This document shows, one piece after another, positions 9,615 through 17,822 of a DNA stretch of 64,000 nt. The DNA is from DASXKD01 sp963762735 (GTDB taxonomy: Bacteria; Actinomycetota; Actinomycetes; Streptosporangiales; Streptosporangiaceae): positions 12,250 to 76,249 of the forward strand of contig CAVXMG010000018.1 of NCBI GenBank assembly GCA_963762735.1, written 5' to 3'. The translations under genes were made by a program, and so were the position numbers. Under the pieces are notes generated by a model, which had not been told where the DNA came from, made no database searches, and worked only from the letters and a program-made list of their open reading frames with translations. The stretch's first letter is position 1. Every line of letters begins with the position of its first letter.

Positions 9615-10260
9615 CCAGCCCCCACCATCCCCCCCGGCCGACGCAGACCCCGCCGAGCCCCGCCAGCGCGAGGCCGCCCGCGACCACGTGACCCAGCTCC
9701 GGCAGCACGGCGGGACCTACCGCTCGATCGCCGCCGCGGCCGCGCTGTCCCCGGACACCGTCCACGCCCTGGCCACCGGCCGCAGGCGAGCACAACCCGG
9801 CACCGCCACCGCCGTCCTCACGGTGACCAGCCCGGCTCCTGCCGCAGGCACGGCTGGACGCGGGCGGCACCCGGCTGCGGCTGCGGGCCCTGCACGTCAT
9901 GGGCCACGGCTCGGCCCGCATCGCCCGCGCCGCCGGCGTCCACCCCGTGACCATCCGCAAGCTCGTCCGCGGCGACGCCCGCACCGTCAGCCCGCAGCTG
10001 CGCGACGCCATCGCCGACCTCTACGACGCCTGGTGGGACAAACGCGCCCCCGCCCGCACCCGCTCCGAGCGCGCCGCCGCCACCGCCGCCCGCAAACGCG
10101 CCATCGCCGGGAACTGGTGCGCCGCCGCCGCCCTGGACGACGACCTGCTCGACATCCCCGGCTACCGGCCCCGGTACGGCTGGAAACCCGCCACCGGCAC
10201 CGGCATCGCCCCCGACATCCGCCCGCCCGCCCGCCACCGCCGGAGGAGAGCCGCGCATGA
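9611..10260 (+). pseudogene. HTH-containing element protein, frameshifted
   Basis: About 215 residues in two or three frames. The first part has a possible HTH (GTYRSIAAAAALSPDTVHAL, about 9714-9775). After a frame break near 9845 a second HTH is clear (SARIARAAGVHPVTIRKLV, about 9911-9970), followed by a basic region and IPGYRPRYGW. A last frame change near 10225 gives the stop TGA at 10258-10260, which overlaps the next start. Proteins with this pair of HTH segments are regular members of actinomycete element operons but have no established role; regulation or replication control is an inference. Confidence 0.5.
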
Positions 10261-10754
10261 CCAGCGACGACCGGTTCACCTGGGGCTTGATCCTCGACGT
10301 CCTCGACGTGCTGGAACGCCACGGCTACCACCAGCACGACAACCAGCACACCGGCCGGGCCGTCGGCGTGATCCTCGACCTCGCCCGCATCTACGAAGGC
10401 ACCCGCGAGACCCACCCCGGCCCACGTCGCCGCCCTCGCCACATCCCGGGCCAGCACCGCCCGGCCCCGGAGCAGACCAGGACGCCGTCATCCTCACCCA
10501 CGCCGAAGTCAGCACCGTCTTCGCCGCGCTGGACATCGCCGCCGACGACAAGCGCGACCGCGCCGAGATGTGCGCCGACTGCCCCGACCAGTCCTGCCCC
10601 ACCTGCCAGACCCACCTCCGCGACGCCGAGGCCTTCGACCAGATGGCCGACCGCATGCTCCAGGCCGCCGAGGCCGCCCCGGCCGCTCACCACGGCCAGC
10701 ACCGAGCCACCCCGCCAATCCCGGCCCGCCGCCGACAAGGAGGCCGGCCAGTGA
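10257..10754 (+). pseudogene. Element protein with CxxC pairs, frameshifted
   Basis: About 165 residues. It begins MTSDDRFTWGLILDVLDVL, moves to another frame near 10420 and returns near 10680 to end at TGA 10752-10754 (DKEAGQ). The middle segment holds four cysteines, C-x2-C-x4-C-x2-C (CADCPDQSCPTC, about 10570-10605), in a helical context (AFDQMADRMLQA), which could bind zinc. Out-and-back frame changes with an otherwise coherent protein are more typical of sequence error than of decay. Start and stop overlap the neighbours by four bases (ATGA and GTGA). Function unknown. Confidence 0.5.
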
Positions 10755-11036
10755 CCAGTCACGACAGGACACCCCGCGAACCCGGACCGCGCCGCCAAGC
10801 CGACCGCCCCCTCGTCCCTGACCCGCGGCCGGGCGACAAGGACATGCGCGAGATGACGCGACCCCTACGACCTGCCGTTCCCCGACCGCTGGCCGCCAGG
10901 CCGCCCCGAGTACGTGATCGTGGTCGACCAGCTCCGCGACTGGCAGCCCGGCCAGCCACCCTCCCTCGCCGAGCTCCTGGAAACCCGGCCCGCCCGCACC
11001 CGCGAACCCGAACCAGACCTGGAAGCCGAACCATGA
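10751..11036 (+). pseudogene. Short element protein, frameshifted
   Basis: About 95 residues from GTG 10751. The N-terminal half is a basic, low-information region in one frame; after a break near 10860 the C-terminal half reads PYDLPFPDRWPPGRPEYVIV and WQPGQPPSLAELLETRP in another frame to TGA 11034-11036. Overlaps its neighbours by four bases on both sides. No domain recognised; unknown function. Confidence 0.4.
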
Positions 11037-11366
11037 CCTTGACCATCAACGACACCACGATGACCAGCGACCAGACCGCTCACACCGCCCGCCAGGCGCC
11101 CGGCAGCCAGCACCTCTGGGAGGTGTCCTGGCTGCCCGGCCGGGCCCTGGACCGCAACAGCGCCATCACCGCCATGATCCTCGCCGACCACGCCGGCGAA
11201 CGCTGACCTGAACGAGCGGCACCGGCTCTGGCCGCACATCGAGAGCTGGGCCGCCGAACTCGGCCTGACCGGACCCGACGCGGTCAACCGGGTCTCCCAG
11301 CCCGGTGCCCCCGGTCAGCAGCACGACCGGGAAAGTGAGCGGCCCGACCCCGAGGCGGGACAATGA
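11033..11366 (+). pseudogene. Short element protein, one frameshift
   Basis: About 110 residues from ATG 11033. The first part contains HLWEVSWLPGRALDRN and AITAMILADHAG; after a one-base break near 11200 the frame continues LNERHRLWPHIESWAAELGL to TGA 11364-11366. The combination suggests a small globular, partly helical protein, seen repeatedly before excisionase genes in similar elements (recollection, not searched). If the break is ignored the first frame stops at 11206 (54 residues in the given sequence). No catalytic motif. Confidence 0.45.
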
Positions 11367-11664
11367 CCGCCCAGCCCCGTCGGCACCGCGACCGGGAACC
11401 TGGACCAGCTGACTCGCCCCGGCGCGCCTCAGGTCCGCCGCCGCCCGAAGACGACATCGCCGCAGGACCGCCAGCCGTGCAGGCCGGGACTCGCACGGCG
11501 GGCGGCTGGCCTACTCCGTCGATGAGGCCGCCCGCCTGACCGGCCTGTCCCGCGACCTGCTCTATGACCAGATGCGCCTCGGCAATCTGGCCTACGTCAA
11601 GGTCGGCCGACGGCGCCTGATCACCCGCCAGCACCTGCAGCAATTCCTCGGCATCGCCTCCTAG
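11363..11664 (+). pseudogene. Excisionase-like HTH protein (Xis), frameshifted
   Basis: The C-terminal part, YSVDEAARLTGLSRDLLYDQ then GNLAYVKVGRRRLITRQHL, is the MerR-like winged HTH of small excisionases and directionality factors, ending at TAG 11662-11664. The N-terminal 40 residues are in another frame and poorly conserved; the break is near 11475-11490. In actinomycete integrative elements a xis gene normally precedes int. Here no integrase follows. Start ATG 11363 overlaps the previous stop. Confidence 0.6.
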
Positions 11665-11675
11665 GCAGCGACCCG

Positions 11676-12661
11676 ATGACCCACGCCCAAGCCCCATGGC
11701 AGCCCGGCACCACCGCCAGGGCGCGCCCGGCAGCCGCCCGCGCCCCGGCGGCTCAGCCTGACCGCGCCAATGGCTCGATGGCCGGGCCGCGTCCCGCAGC
11801 CCCGGCCACCGCACGTGGCTACCCGGCCAGCCAGCCACCGGATCAGATGCGCCCCGGCCCGGGCGTCGAGGAGAGCCAGCTCCCGGATCTGCCGCTGTAC
11901 GAGCGGCTGATCGGCGACGGCATCGCCGCCGCCGACGCCCGGGGCAGCGCCGTCGATCACGTCACCGCCCGGCGGCTGGCCATCTGCCTGGCCGCCCGGC
12001 CGCAGTCACCGGTCTTCGCCCAGAGCCTGGTCCGCTTCGTCCGCACCGGGGCCGTCAGCCACGCGCTGAAGACCCAGCTGCGCATCCACGCCCGCTCCGG
12101 CACCTACGCCGACCGGCCGCAGGCCGCCCGGCTGATGGAATACTGCATCGCCCGCGGCACCGACCTCGGCCCGGTCGGGGAGAACTTCGGCGCCGCCTGC
12201 GACCAGATCGACCGCGCCGACACCCTGCTCGCCAGCGCCACGCCCGCGCCCGGCACGGCAGCCGGGCACCGGAGCCGGCCTGGCCCGAGACCGAAGGGCC
12301 CCGGATCACCGCCCTGGCCCGCCACGACCCCGAGACCGGCACGGTCACCCTCGTCCTGGACGCCACCACCGCGAGCATCGCCATGTTCGCCCTCGCCGCG
12401 CACGCCGGCGAGCGCGAAGCCCACGTCCGCGAGGTCGAGCGGTCCGGCGCCGACTGGCCCGAAGGCTCCTACGGCCGGCGCAACCGCCAGGCCATCGCCG
12501 CCCGCGAGACCCGGGTCGCCACCCGGCTGCGCGCCGTCGAGCACGCCTACCGCACGGCCATCGAGCGCGACACCGCGTCCAGGCCGCCGGAGCCCATCCG
12601 AACACTCCGCTCTCCTGAGCTTCAGGCCGGCAGGCAGATCGAGCTGGAGGCCGAGCCGTGA
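11676..12661 (+). pseudogene. Conserved AICE protein of unknown function, one frameshift
   Basis: About 328 residues after joining two frames at about 12255-12270. The first part starts with a Pro/Ala-rich region (residues 1-60), then LPLYERLIGDGIAAADARG and TARRLAICLAARPQSPVFAQ. The second part contains the strand-rich segment TALARHDPETGTVTLVLDA and the charged helix REAHVREVERSGADWPEG. TGA at 12659-12661 overlaps the next start. Similar proteins occur in Streptomyces and relatives between xis-like genes (recollection, not searched); the role is unknown. The frame break falls in a region of repeated GCC/CGG. Confidence 0.5.
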
Positions 12662-12930
12662 CCCGCGAGAGTGCGGCCATCAACGCCGGACGAGGCGGGA
12701 ACGACGCTGCCGGGCGGCCAGTCCCGCCCCAAGGCCCCTACTGGGACCTCGACCTGCTCACGCCCGACGATGTATGCGCCCTGCTGAAGGTGAAGAAAAG
12801 CTGGCTCTACGACGCCGTAGAAAACGGCGCAATCGAGGCCATCCGGCTAGGCAAGCAACTCCGGTTCCGTCCATCAGCGCTCGTCCGTTATCTGGACGAG
12901 CGAGTGAGTAATGTGAATGGCGGCGGATGA
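12658..12930 (+). CDS. Excisionase-family DNA-binding protein
   Basis: 90 residues, intact. After a flexible N-terminus (about 30 residues) comes an HTH_17-type domain: LLTPDDVCALLKVKKSWLYD (residues about 36-55), the turn AVENGAIEAIRLGKQLRFRP and VRYLDERV. This is the usual layout of AlpA/Xis-like proteins that bend DNA at attachment sites or activate the integrase promoter. ATG 12658 overlaps the upstream TGA. It is the last gene of the rightward operon. In most elements of this type an integrase gene would begin within a few bases; here it does not. Confidence 0.75.
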   Translation: MTRESAAINAGRGGNDAAGRPVPPQGPYWDLDLLTPDDVCALLKVKKSWLYDAVENGAIEAIRLGKQLRFRPSALVRYLDERVSNVNGGG

Positions 12931-13471
12931 TCGTAGACGCAGTCCGCCTGAGGAATGTCTGGAGCTGGCCCACAGCCAGATCGGCGCTTTGGCCGTGAAG
13001 ATGGCGTCCGGCTTACGCGGGCCCCCGATTTCGCCGGCCTCTTAATCGACCGATGTACCGGATAACGTGCCCGAGTCGCGCTCGGCTGCACGCCCGTTCC
13101 CAGGTCCTCGCCAGCACGTCGTCTGATTACCGGATAACCGGCCATTATCCGACTGCTCTGGCGCCGGGCCGTGGCCTGACAATGATATTGCCGTAAAGAG
13201 CGACGCTGTTACATCCGCACCCTTGGCGTCGCCGCTGCTGGCCGGCCGATATGCGGTCAAGCGTCGCGATTCCCGGGATTCCCAAATCCGCCGGGACGTC
13301 GTAGCGCTGTGGTTCTGATTACTGAAAGCTATTTTGCCCTCGATGACATGGGCCAAGTGGATGGCCTTGACCAGCAGTCGTCGTTACTGGTGGTATCGGT
13401 GTGCTGCCAGGTGTACGAGATTCCTGGTGTCCTGAGCGGATCGGAGGTTCGATGGCTCATGAGGGGCAGGC
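12931..13471. other. Gene-poor stretch after the element, with an inverted repeat
   Basis: No convincing protein. Visible is the inverted repeat CGGATAA / TTATCCG with a 7-base spacer (13131-13151) and a further copy of CCGGATAAC near 13058. These could be operator or recombination sites. No integrase fragment and no tRNA gene 3' end were recognised, so the right end of the element is undefined. Confidence 0.4.
13131..13151. promoter_or_regulatory. Inverted repeat CGGATAA-N7-TTATCCG
   Basis: Perfect 7-bp arms (13131-13137 and 13145-13151) around a 7-base spacer, with a half-site-like CCGGATAAC about 75 bp upstream. It lies 320 bp before the trypco2 gene and 200 bp after the excisionase gene. 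Operator or arm-type site is inference. Confidence 0.4.
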
Positions 13472-13802
13472 GTGCCGCTTGCGGATTTCATCGGCGCGTT
13501 GCGGGCGGAATTGCGTGCGGCAGCGCTGACGAAGGATCCGCAGCTGCAGTTCAATGTTGGTCCGGTGACTGTGAGTTCACGCTCATGACCCACCATGAGG
13601 GCGGCGGCAAGGCGGGGATCCGGTTCTGGGTGGTCGAGGCCGGCGCTCGGCGAGCGTGGCTAACGAGTCGACGCAGAAGGTGACGCTCGCGCTGACACCG
13701 GTGACAGCGTCGGGAGAATCCTGGCAAGTCGCTGACGAGGTAAACGAGCGGCCCCCCTTAAGGCGCCCTGTGGCCGGTAGCCCGTTTCAATCATGGGCGT
13801 GA
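13472..13802 (+). pseudogene. Trypsin-co-occurring domain 2 (trypco2) protein, frameshifted
   Basis: About 110 residues when two single-base losses are repaired. Pieces: VPLADFIGALRAELRAAA (from GTG 13472), QLQFNVGPVTV, then after a break near 13571 EFTLMTHHEGGGKAGIRFWV, and after a break near 13646 ASVANESTQKVTLALTPV to TGA 13800-13802. The order helix, strand ending in VGPV, strand EFT, strand GIRFWVVEAG, strand QKVTLALTP is that of trypco2, a small domain encoded next to trypsin-like proteases in NTP-dependent conflict systems. The next gene is such a protease, which supports the assignment strongly. A start at ATG 13452 (with a further frame change) is possible. Both breaks are missing single G or C bases. 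Confidence 0.65.
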
Positions 13803-13814
13803 GGAATCGAGGAG

Positions 13815-14921
13815 TTGCGGGTGGGGTTCGATCGTCATCGCGTCATGGAGGTGTTCGCCAGGCCGGTGAACGGCCCTGGGCGTGTCGGGTCTGGTTACCG
13901 GGTGACCGAGACGGTGGTGCTGACCGCGGGGCATGTCGTCACCGGCTTGCCGGTCCGCTCACCGGCGCGGGTGAGGGCCGGGGATGTGGGCGCTGGCCTC
14001 TGCCAGCTGCGGGTGCTGGGCGAACCGGGCTGGGCGAGCGGCTCGGTGCTGTGGCGGGAGGAGTCCGCGGACGTGGCGCTTATCGGCCTGGCTGGGGACG
14101 TACCGCCGCTGCCGCCGGGGAGCCCGATGCCGCGCTGGGGCCGGGTGGACGGGATGGAGCCGGTCGCGGTGAGCGCGGTCGGGTTCCCCTGGGCGCAGGA
14201 ACACCCGGACCGGGTCCGTGACAGCGAGCAGCTGTTCGGGTTCATCGCCCCAGCCACGACGGTGAAGGCTGGCCTGTGCGCGGTGACCGTGCTGACCGCT
14301 GCCCCGGCCGGCCGGGCGGTGGCTCACCATGGGCGGGGATGTCGGGGGCGGCGCTGTTCGCCGGGCCGTTCCTGGTGGGGGTCGTGGTCATCGACCCGGC
14401 CCGGTTCGGCGCGGACCGGGTAGTGGCCGCGCCGATCGCGCCGATGCTGGCCGATGGAGCTGGCCGGGCTGCTCGGAGGTGCGTGCGGACGGGGTGGCAG
14501 GGGTGGGGCCGCGGTTGCGGCTGGCGGTCACCGCTGAGACGTCGGTTGCGCTGGCCCCACCGTACCGGGCGGCGACGACGCGGCTGGGACGCGAGCCGGC
14601 GCGGCTGCTGCTACCGGAGTACGGGATCGTGCCGTTCTCCGGCCGCGGCGGCGACCTTGACACGTTGCAGGCGTGGTGCCTGAACGGCACCGCGTCGGCG
14701 CTGCGGCTCGTGACCGGGGCGGGCGGGTCGGGGAAGACCAGGCTGGCCGCCGAGGCGTGCGTACGGATAACCGGGCAGGGGTGGCAGGCCGGTTTCGCCG
14801 ACCCGAAGGCCCCGGGCGGCGGGCGCAGCTGGAGTTCGACCGGCCGACGCTACTGAGTCGTCGACGACGCCGACCTGAACGTCGCGCTGCTGGCGAACCT
14901 GGTCCGCGTGGTGGCCTTCAG
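13815..14921 (+). pseudogene. Trypsin-like protease fused to P-loop NTPase, frameshifted and 3'-truncated
   Basis: Conflict-type effector/NTPase fusion. The N-terminal domain is a chymotrypsin-fold serine protease with all three catalytic motifs: His in LTAGHVV (about 13920-13940), Asp in ESADVALIGL (about 14065-14090) and Ser in GMSGAAL (about 14338-14358). A linker follows, then a P-loop NTPase: VPFSGRGGDLDTLQAW, Walker A TGAGGSGKTRLAAEA (about 14713-14757) and Walker B-like TLLVVDDADLN (about 14850-14880). Frame breaks lie near 14325, 14450, 14815 and 14853. NTPase sequence ends at about 14,920, where DNA of the convergent binding-protein gene begins; the C-terminal part of the NTPase and any sensor repeats are missing. 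In the STAND/trypco families such proteins are thought to cleave a target after the NTPase senses an invader; that is family knowledge, not shown here. Start near TTG 13815 or GTG 13821. Confidence 0.65.
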
Positions 14922-15638
14922 GCCGAGCGTCTGGTTAGTGGTGACGGTAATCCCGGCCTTCTTGAGCGAGGCGATGGCCGGCTGCACGAAGGTCTGCGAC
15001 CCGATGTCGTTGCCGAACGCGAGCGCGATCTTGTTGTAGTGCAGTTGCTGGGCAATGACCACCATCGCGTAGGACTCTTCGAGGTCGGGCGGGACCAGCC
15101 GGTAGAAGTACGGGAAGTGCACGTGGTCGAACTCGGACTCCCCGGTCATGCAGAACATGGCCATCTTGCGAGCGTTGATGACCGGGACGACCGAGGCCGC
15201 CTCGTCCGAGGTGCAGCCGATCACCAGCGCCAGGTTCGGCGTGCTGGCGAACATCTGGTTGACCGCGGGCACGGCGTCGGCGGGCTCGCCGCGGGTGTCC
15301 ACGCTCTTGCAGGCCAGCTTGTGCCCGAGCACGCCGCCGTCGGCGTTGATGGCGCTGGTCGCGCCGTAGCAGGTCGCGAGGTATGTCGGGCCGAGGGCCG
15401 CATCGACACCGCTGAAGGGGGCGACATCGGCGACGGTCAGAGTGGAGCCGGAAGTGGCGGCCGAGCTGGACCCGCTGGACGGGCTGGAACTGCTGCTGCT
15501 GCCGCAGGCGGCGAGCATGAGGGCGAGAGCGGCGGCGCCGGCCACCGCCCCGAGGGGCAGGATTCGCGGCGTAGTGCGCGGCGTGTGTCTGTGCTCACCC
15601 GCGGCCTGGGCCACGGTGACCGGTGTCGTCGACTTCAT
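14915..15638 (-). pseudogene. ABC transporter substrate-binding lipoprotein (branched-chain amino acid type), 3'-truncated
   Basis: Exported solute-binding protein for a HAAT-type ABC importer. It starts at ATG 15638 behind ACGGAGAG, with a signal segment ending in a lipobox-like LMLAACGS, a Ser-rich linker, then the Periplas_BP_6 fold: TVADVAPFSGVDAALGPTY, INADGGVLGHKLACKSVDTR, NLALVIGCTSDEAASVVPV, IALAFGNDIGSQTFV. Family members have about 400 residues; this one keeps about 240 and then runs (GLKATT...) into antisense NTPase sequence, stopping at about 14850 by chance. No permease or ATPase genes are adjacent. It is read in the same direction as the FAH-family gene upstream, so an aromatic or carboxylic ligand is possible, but nothing in the sequence fixes it. 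Confidence 0.75.
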
Positions 15639-15701
15639 GGGCTCTCCGTGAGGTTGGAGTGACTTGGTAAGGAATGTGGGGCGGCGGCCCAGTCAGGCAG
15701 G

Positions 15702-16610
15702 TCACAGCCCCGGCCGGGCCGGGGAGCTACCGGGGTGCCAGCGCCAGTCGGAGGGTGCGCCCTCCTCGGCGACGACGCGGTTGCGGATGGTGCCCAGGTC
15801 CTCGACGGTCACCTCGATGACGTCACCGGGCTCCATCCACACGGGCGGGGTGCGGGCGAAACCAACGCCGCCCGGCGTGCCGGTGGCGATCACGTCACCG
15901 GGGGCCAGGCGGGTGAACGAAGAGAAGAACTCGATGGCCGCGGGAACGCTGACCAGCATCTGGGAGGTGCGCGCCGACTGCATCACGGTGCCGTTGAGCG
16001 TCGAACTGATGGCCAGGTCGCTGACGTCCACCTCGTCGGTGGTGACGACTTCGGGGCCGATCGGCATGCTGCCCACGAAGTTCTTGCCGGCCGTCCACTG
16101 GCTGGCGGCCCGTTGCCAGTCCCGGCAGGAGGCGTCGTTGACCACCACGAAGCCCGCGATCGCGTCCAGGGCCTTTTCCGCGCGGATGTACCGGCCGCCG
16201 GCGCCGATCACGATGCCGAGTTCCGCCTCATAGTCGAACTTGCTGGTGAGCGCCGGCTTGACCAGGTCGGCGTAGGGGGGCAGGACGCTGTCGCTGCCCC
16301 GCACGAAGGCGTCCGGCCAGGTCGGCACCGCGCGCCCGCCCTCAAGCGCGTGCTCGCTGTAGTTCAGGCCGAGGCACAGGATGCGCGGCGGGGCTGGCAC
16401 CGCCGCGGCGAAGTCGGCCGGCCCTGCCTCGCGGCCGTCCCGCTCGGCCAGCGGCCGGATCGCGTCCATCGCCCGCTCCCCCTCGTCCAGCACATGCTGG
16501 AGGAAGGACATGCGCTCATCGCCCGTGGCCGCACCGACATCGACGTAGCCGGAGCGCGCCTTGACGTGCAGGCGCGGTCCCCGGTCCGTGGTAATCGTGG
16601 CCAGCCTCAC
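15702..16610 (-). CDS. Fumarylacetoacetate hydrolase family protein
   Basis: 302 residues, predicted cytosolic metal-dependent C-C hydrolase, decarboxylase or isomerase of the FAH superfamily, commonly acting on ring-cleavage products. Motifs: LGLNYSEHALEG (about residue 75-86), the acidic metal ligands in FDYEAELGIVIG (about 130-141), GKNFVGSMPIGPEVVT and the C-terminal signature VIATGTPGGVGF. I place the start at GTG 16610, preceded by AAAGGAG eight bases upstream, rather than at an in-frame codon further upstream that lacks a ribosome binding site. A divergent FCD GntR gene starts 241 bp away and probably regulates it. The truncated binding protein gene lies 63 bp downstream in the same direction. 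Confidence 0.85.
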   Translation of the reverse strand: MRLATITTDRGPRLHVKARSGYVDVGAATGDERMSFLQHVLDEGERAMDAIRPLAERDGREAGPADFAAAVPAPPRILCLGLNYSEHALEGGRAVPTWPDAFVRGSDSVLPPYADLVKPALTSKFDYEAELGIVIGAGGRYIRAEKALDAIAGFVVVNDASCRDWQRAASQWTAGKNFVGSMPIGPEVVTTDEVDVSDLAISSTLNGTVMQSARTSQMLVSVPAAIEFFSSFTRLAPGDVIATGTPGGVGFARTPPVWMEPGDVIEVTVEDLGTIRNRVVAEEGAPSDWRWHPGSSPARPGL

Positions 16611-16692
16611 CTGGGAATCTCCTTTACCCTCGCGCCCCAATCGTTTGCGGTGTCGGCGTCGCATCGGTGGCGCGAGGCAGGTGACCGGCCGC

Positions 16693-16828
16693 GATTGGTT
16701 CTGAGTTGTGGATTGGTTGAGAATAGGTCCGCTCTAGATACCAGGTCAAGTGTTACGGATAGGTGAATAAAGCGTGGCAGCATCACAGTCTGGTCACGAT
16801 TGGTATGATTGGTTGAGCTTGGTTCTAG
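16693..16828. promoter_or_regulatory. Four GATTGGTW repeats in a divergent promoter region
   Basis: GATTGGTT or GATTGGTA occurs at 16693, 16711, 16798 and 16807. The copies at 16711 and 16807 extend to GATTGGTTGAG and are both followed about 10 bases later by CTAGA, making a long imperfect direct repeat 96 bp apart. They lie between the divergent FAH and FCD-GntR genes, so they are candidate operators for that regulator. Confidence 0.45.
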
Positions 16829-16851
16829 AGAGAGTAAAGGAGTGGACGGGG

Positions 16852-17621
16852 ATGGGGAGATCGCCCGGGGACATCCCAGCGCAACCGGCGGATCGCCGGC
16901 ACCGGCTCGCCGAGGTCATCCTTGACGAGTCCAGCGGGCGGGCCTGCGCCATGGCTCCCGGCTGCCCACCGAACGGCAGCTCGCGGCGAGCCTGGGAGCG
17001 ACAAGGACCTCGGTCCGCCGTGCCCTCACGGTGCTGGAGGCCGAGGGCCGCATCTCCCGCGAAGTGGGCCGCGGCACCTTCCTGCGGGAGGAGCCGGACA
17101 CCGGGAACGGGGCGGCCGCCGAGTCGGCAAAGGGCGCAGACGACGTGGCCGAGCAGTACCTGGGCCCGGGCGGGCTGCGCCCCGGCGACCAGGGGGGCTT
17201 CGCACCAGCGGATGTCATGACGGTCCGGCGGCTGCTTGAGCCGCCGGCGATGCGGCTGGTGGTGGCGTGGGCCACGGCCGCCGATTTCGAGGAGATCGGC
17301 CGGTGCCTGGCCGGCGGCGAGCGCACGGCCAGCTACGACGAGTTCGAGACCTGGGATCTGGCGCTGCACCGCAGCATCATGGCGGCCAGCCACAGCCCGC
17401 TGCTGGCGAGGCTTTACTCGGTCATCGAGGAGGCAAGGCACGGCCGCTTCTGGGGCGACCTGAAGCGCCGCAGCGCGTCACGGGAGCGGCAGCGCGCCTA
17501 CCAGGCCGACCACGCCGAACTGGTGGCCGCGCTGCGGGCCAGGGACGCCGACCGCGCGGTGGAGGCGATGCGCGCGCACCTGGCCCGGGTAGCCGGCCAC
17601 CTGTTCGACGAGACCGCCTGA
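16852..17621 (+). pseudogene. GntR-family regulator with FCD domain, one frameshift
   Basis: About 256 residues. ATG 16852 follows AAAGGAG (16836-16842). The N-terminal winged helix is split: RRHRLAEVILDE in one frame, then after a break near 16945 RLPTERQLAASLGATRTSVR and RALTVLEAEGRISREVGRGT in a second frame that runs to 17621. The FCD ligand-binding domain follows (about residues 125-250) with the metal-binding pattern D-x3-H (WDLALHRSIM), a His in ADHAEL and a His in MRAHLARV. FCD regulators of the FadR/VanR type sense small carboxylates. The divergent FAH-family gene is the likely target. Apart from the single frame change all conserved features are present. Confidence 0.75.
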
Positions 17622-17624
17622 GCA

Positions 17625-17822
17625 GTGCTGGCCCAGGGGGCGACCCCCTGGAACCCCCGATGGCCAGCGGCCCCAGCGACTCCGTCGCGGGGGCCTTGGC
17701 CGTGCTAGCCCAGGGGGCGACCCCCTGGAACCCCCGAGGGCCAGCGGCCCCCGCGACTACGTCGCGGGGGCCTTGGCCGGCCATCGGGGGGCTCCAGGGG
17801 GGTCGCTCCCCCGGGCCAGCAC
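17625..17822. repeat. Composite palindromic repeat, three A units and two hairpin B units
   Basis: Unit A, about 44 bp (start GTGCTRGCCC, core GGGGGCGACCCCC, end CGATGGCC or CGAGGGCC), occurs directly at 17625-17668 and 17702-17745 and inverted at 17779-17822. The A units are separated by unit B, a GC hairpin built around GCGGCCCC...GGGGCC (about 17669-17700 and 17746-17778). The same A-B-A arrangement recurs at 31408-31527. The block ends right at the esterase stop codon, so it may terminate transcription from both sides. Confidence 0.7.

Noticed and set aside
17625..17822. Possible CRISPR-like array
   Set aside because: Repeat units are 44 bp with inverted orientation in one copy, and the spacers are themselves similar hairpins, not unique sequences.
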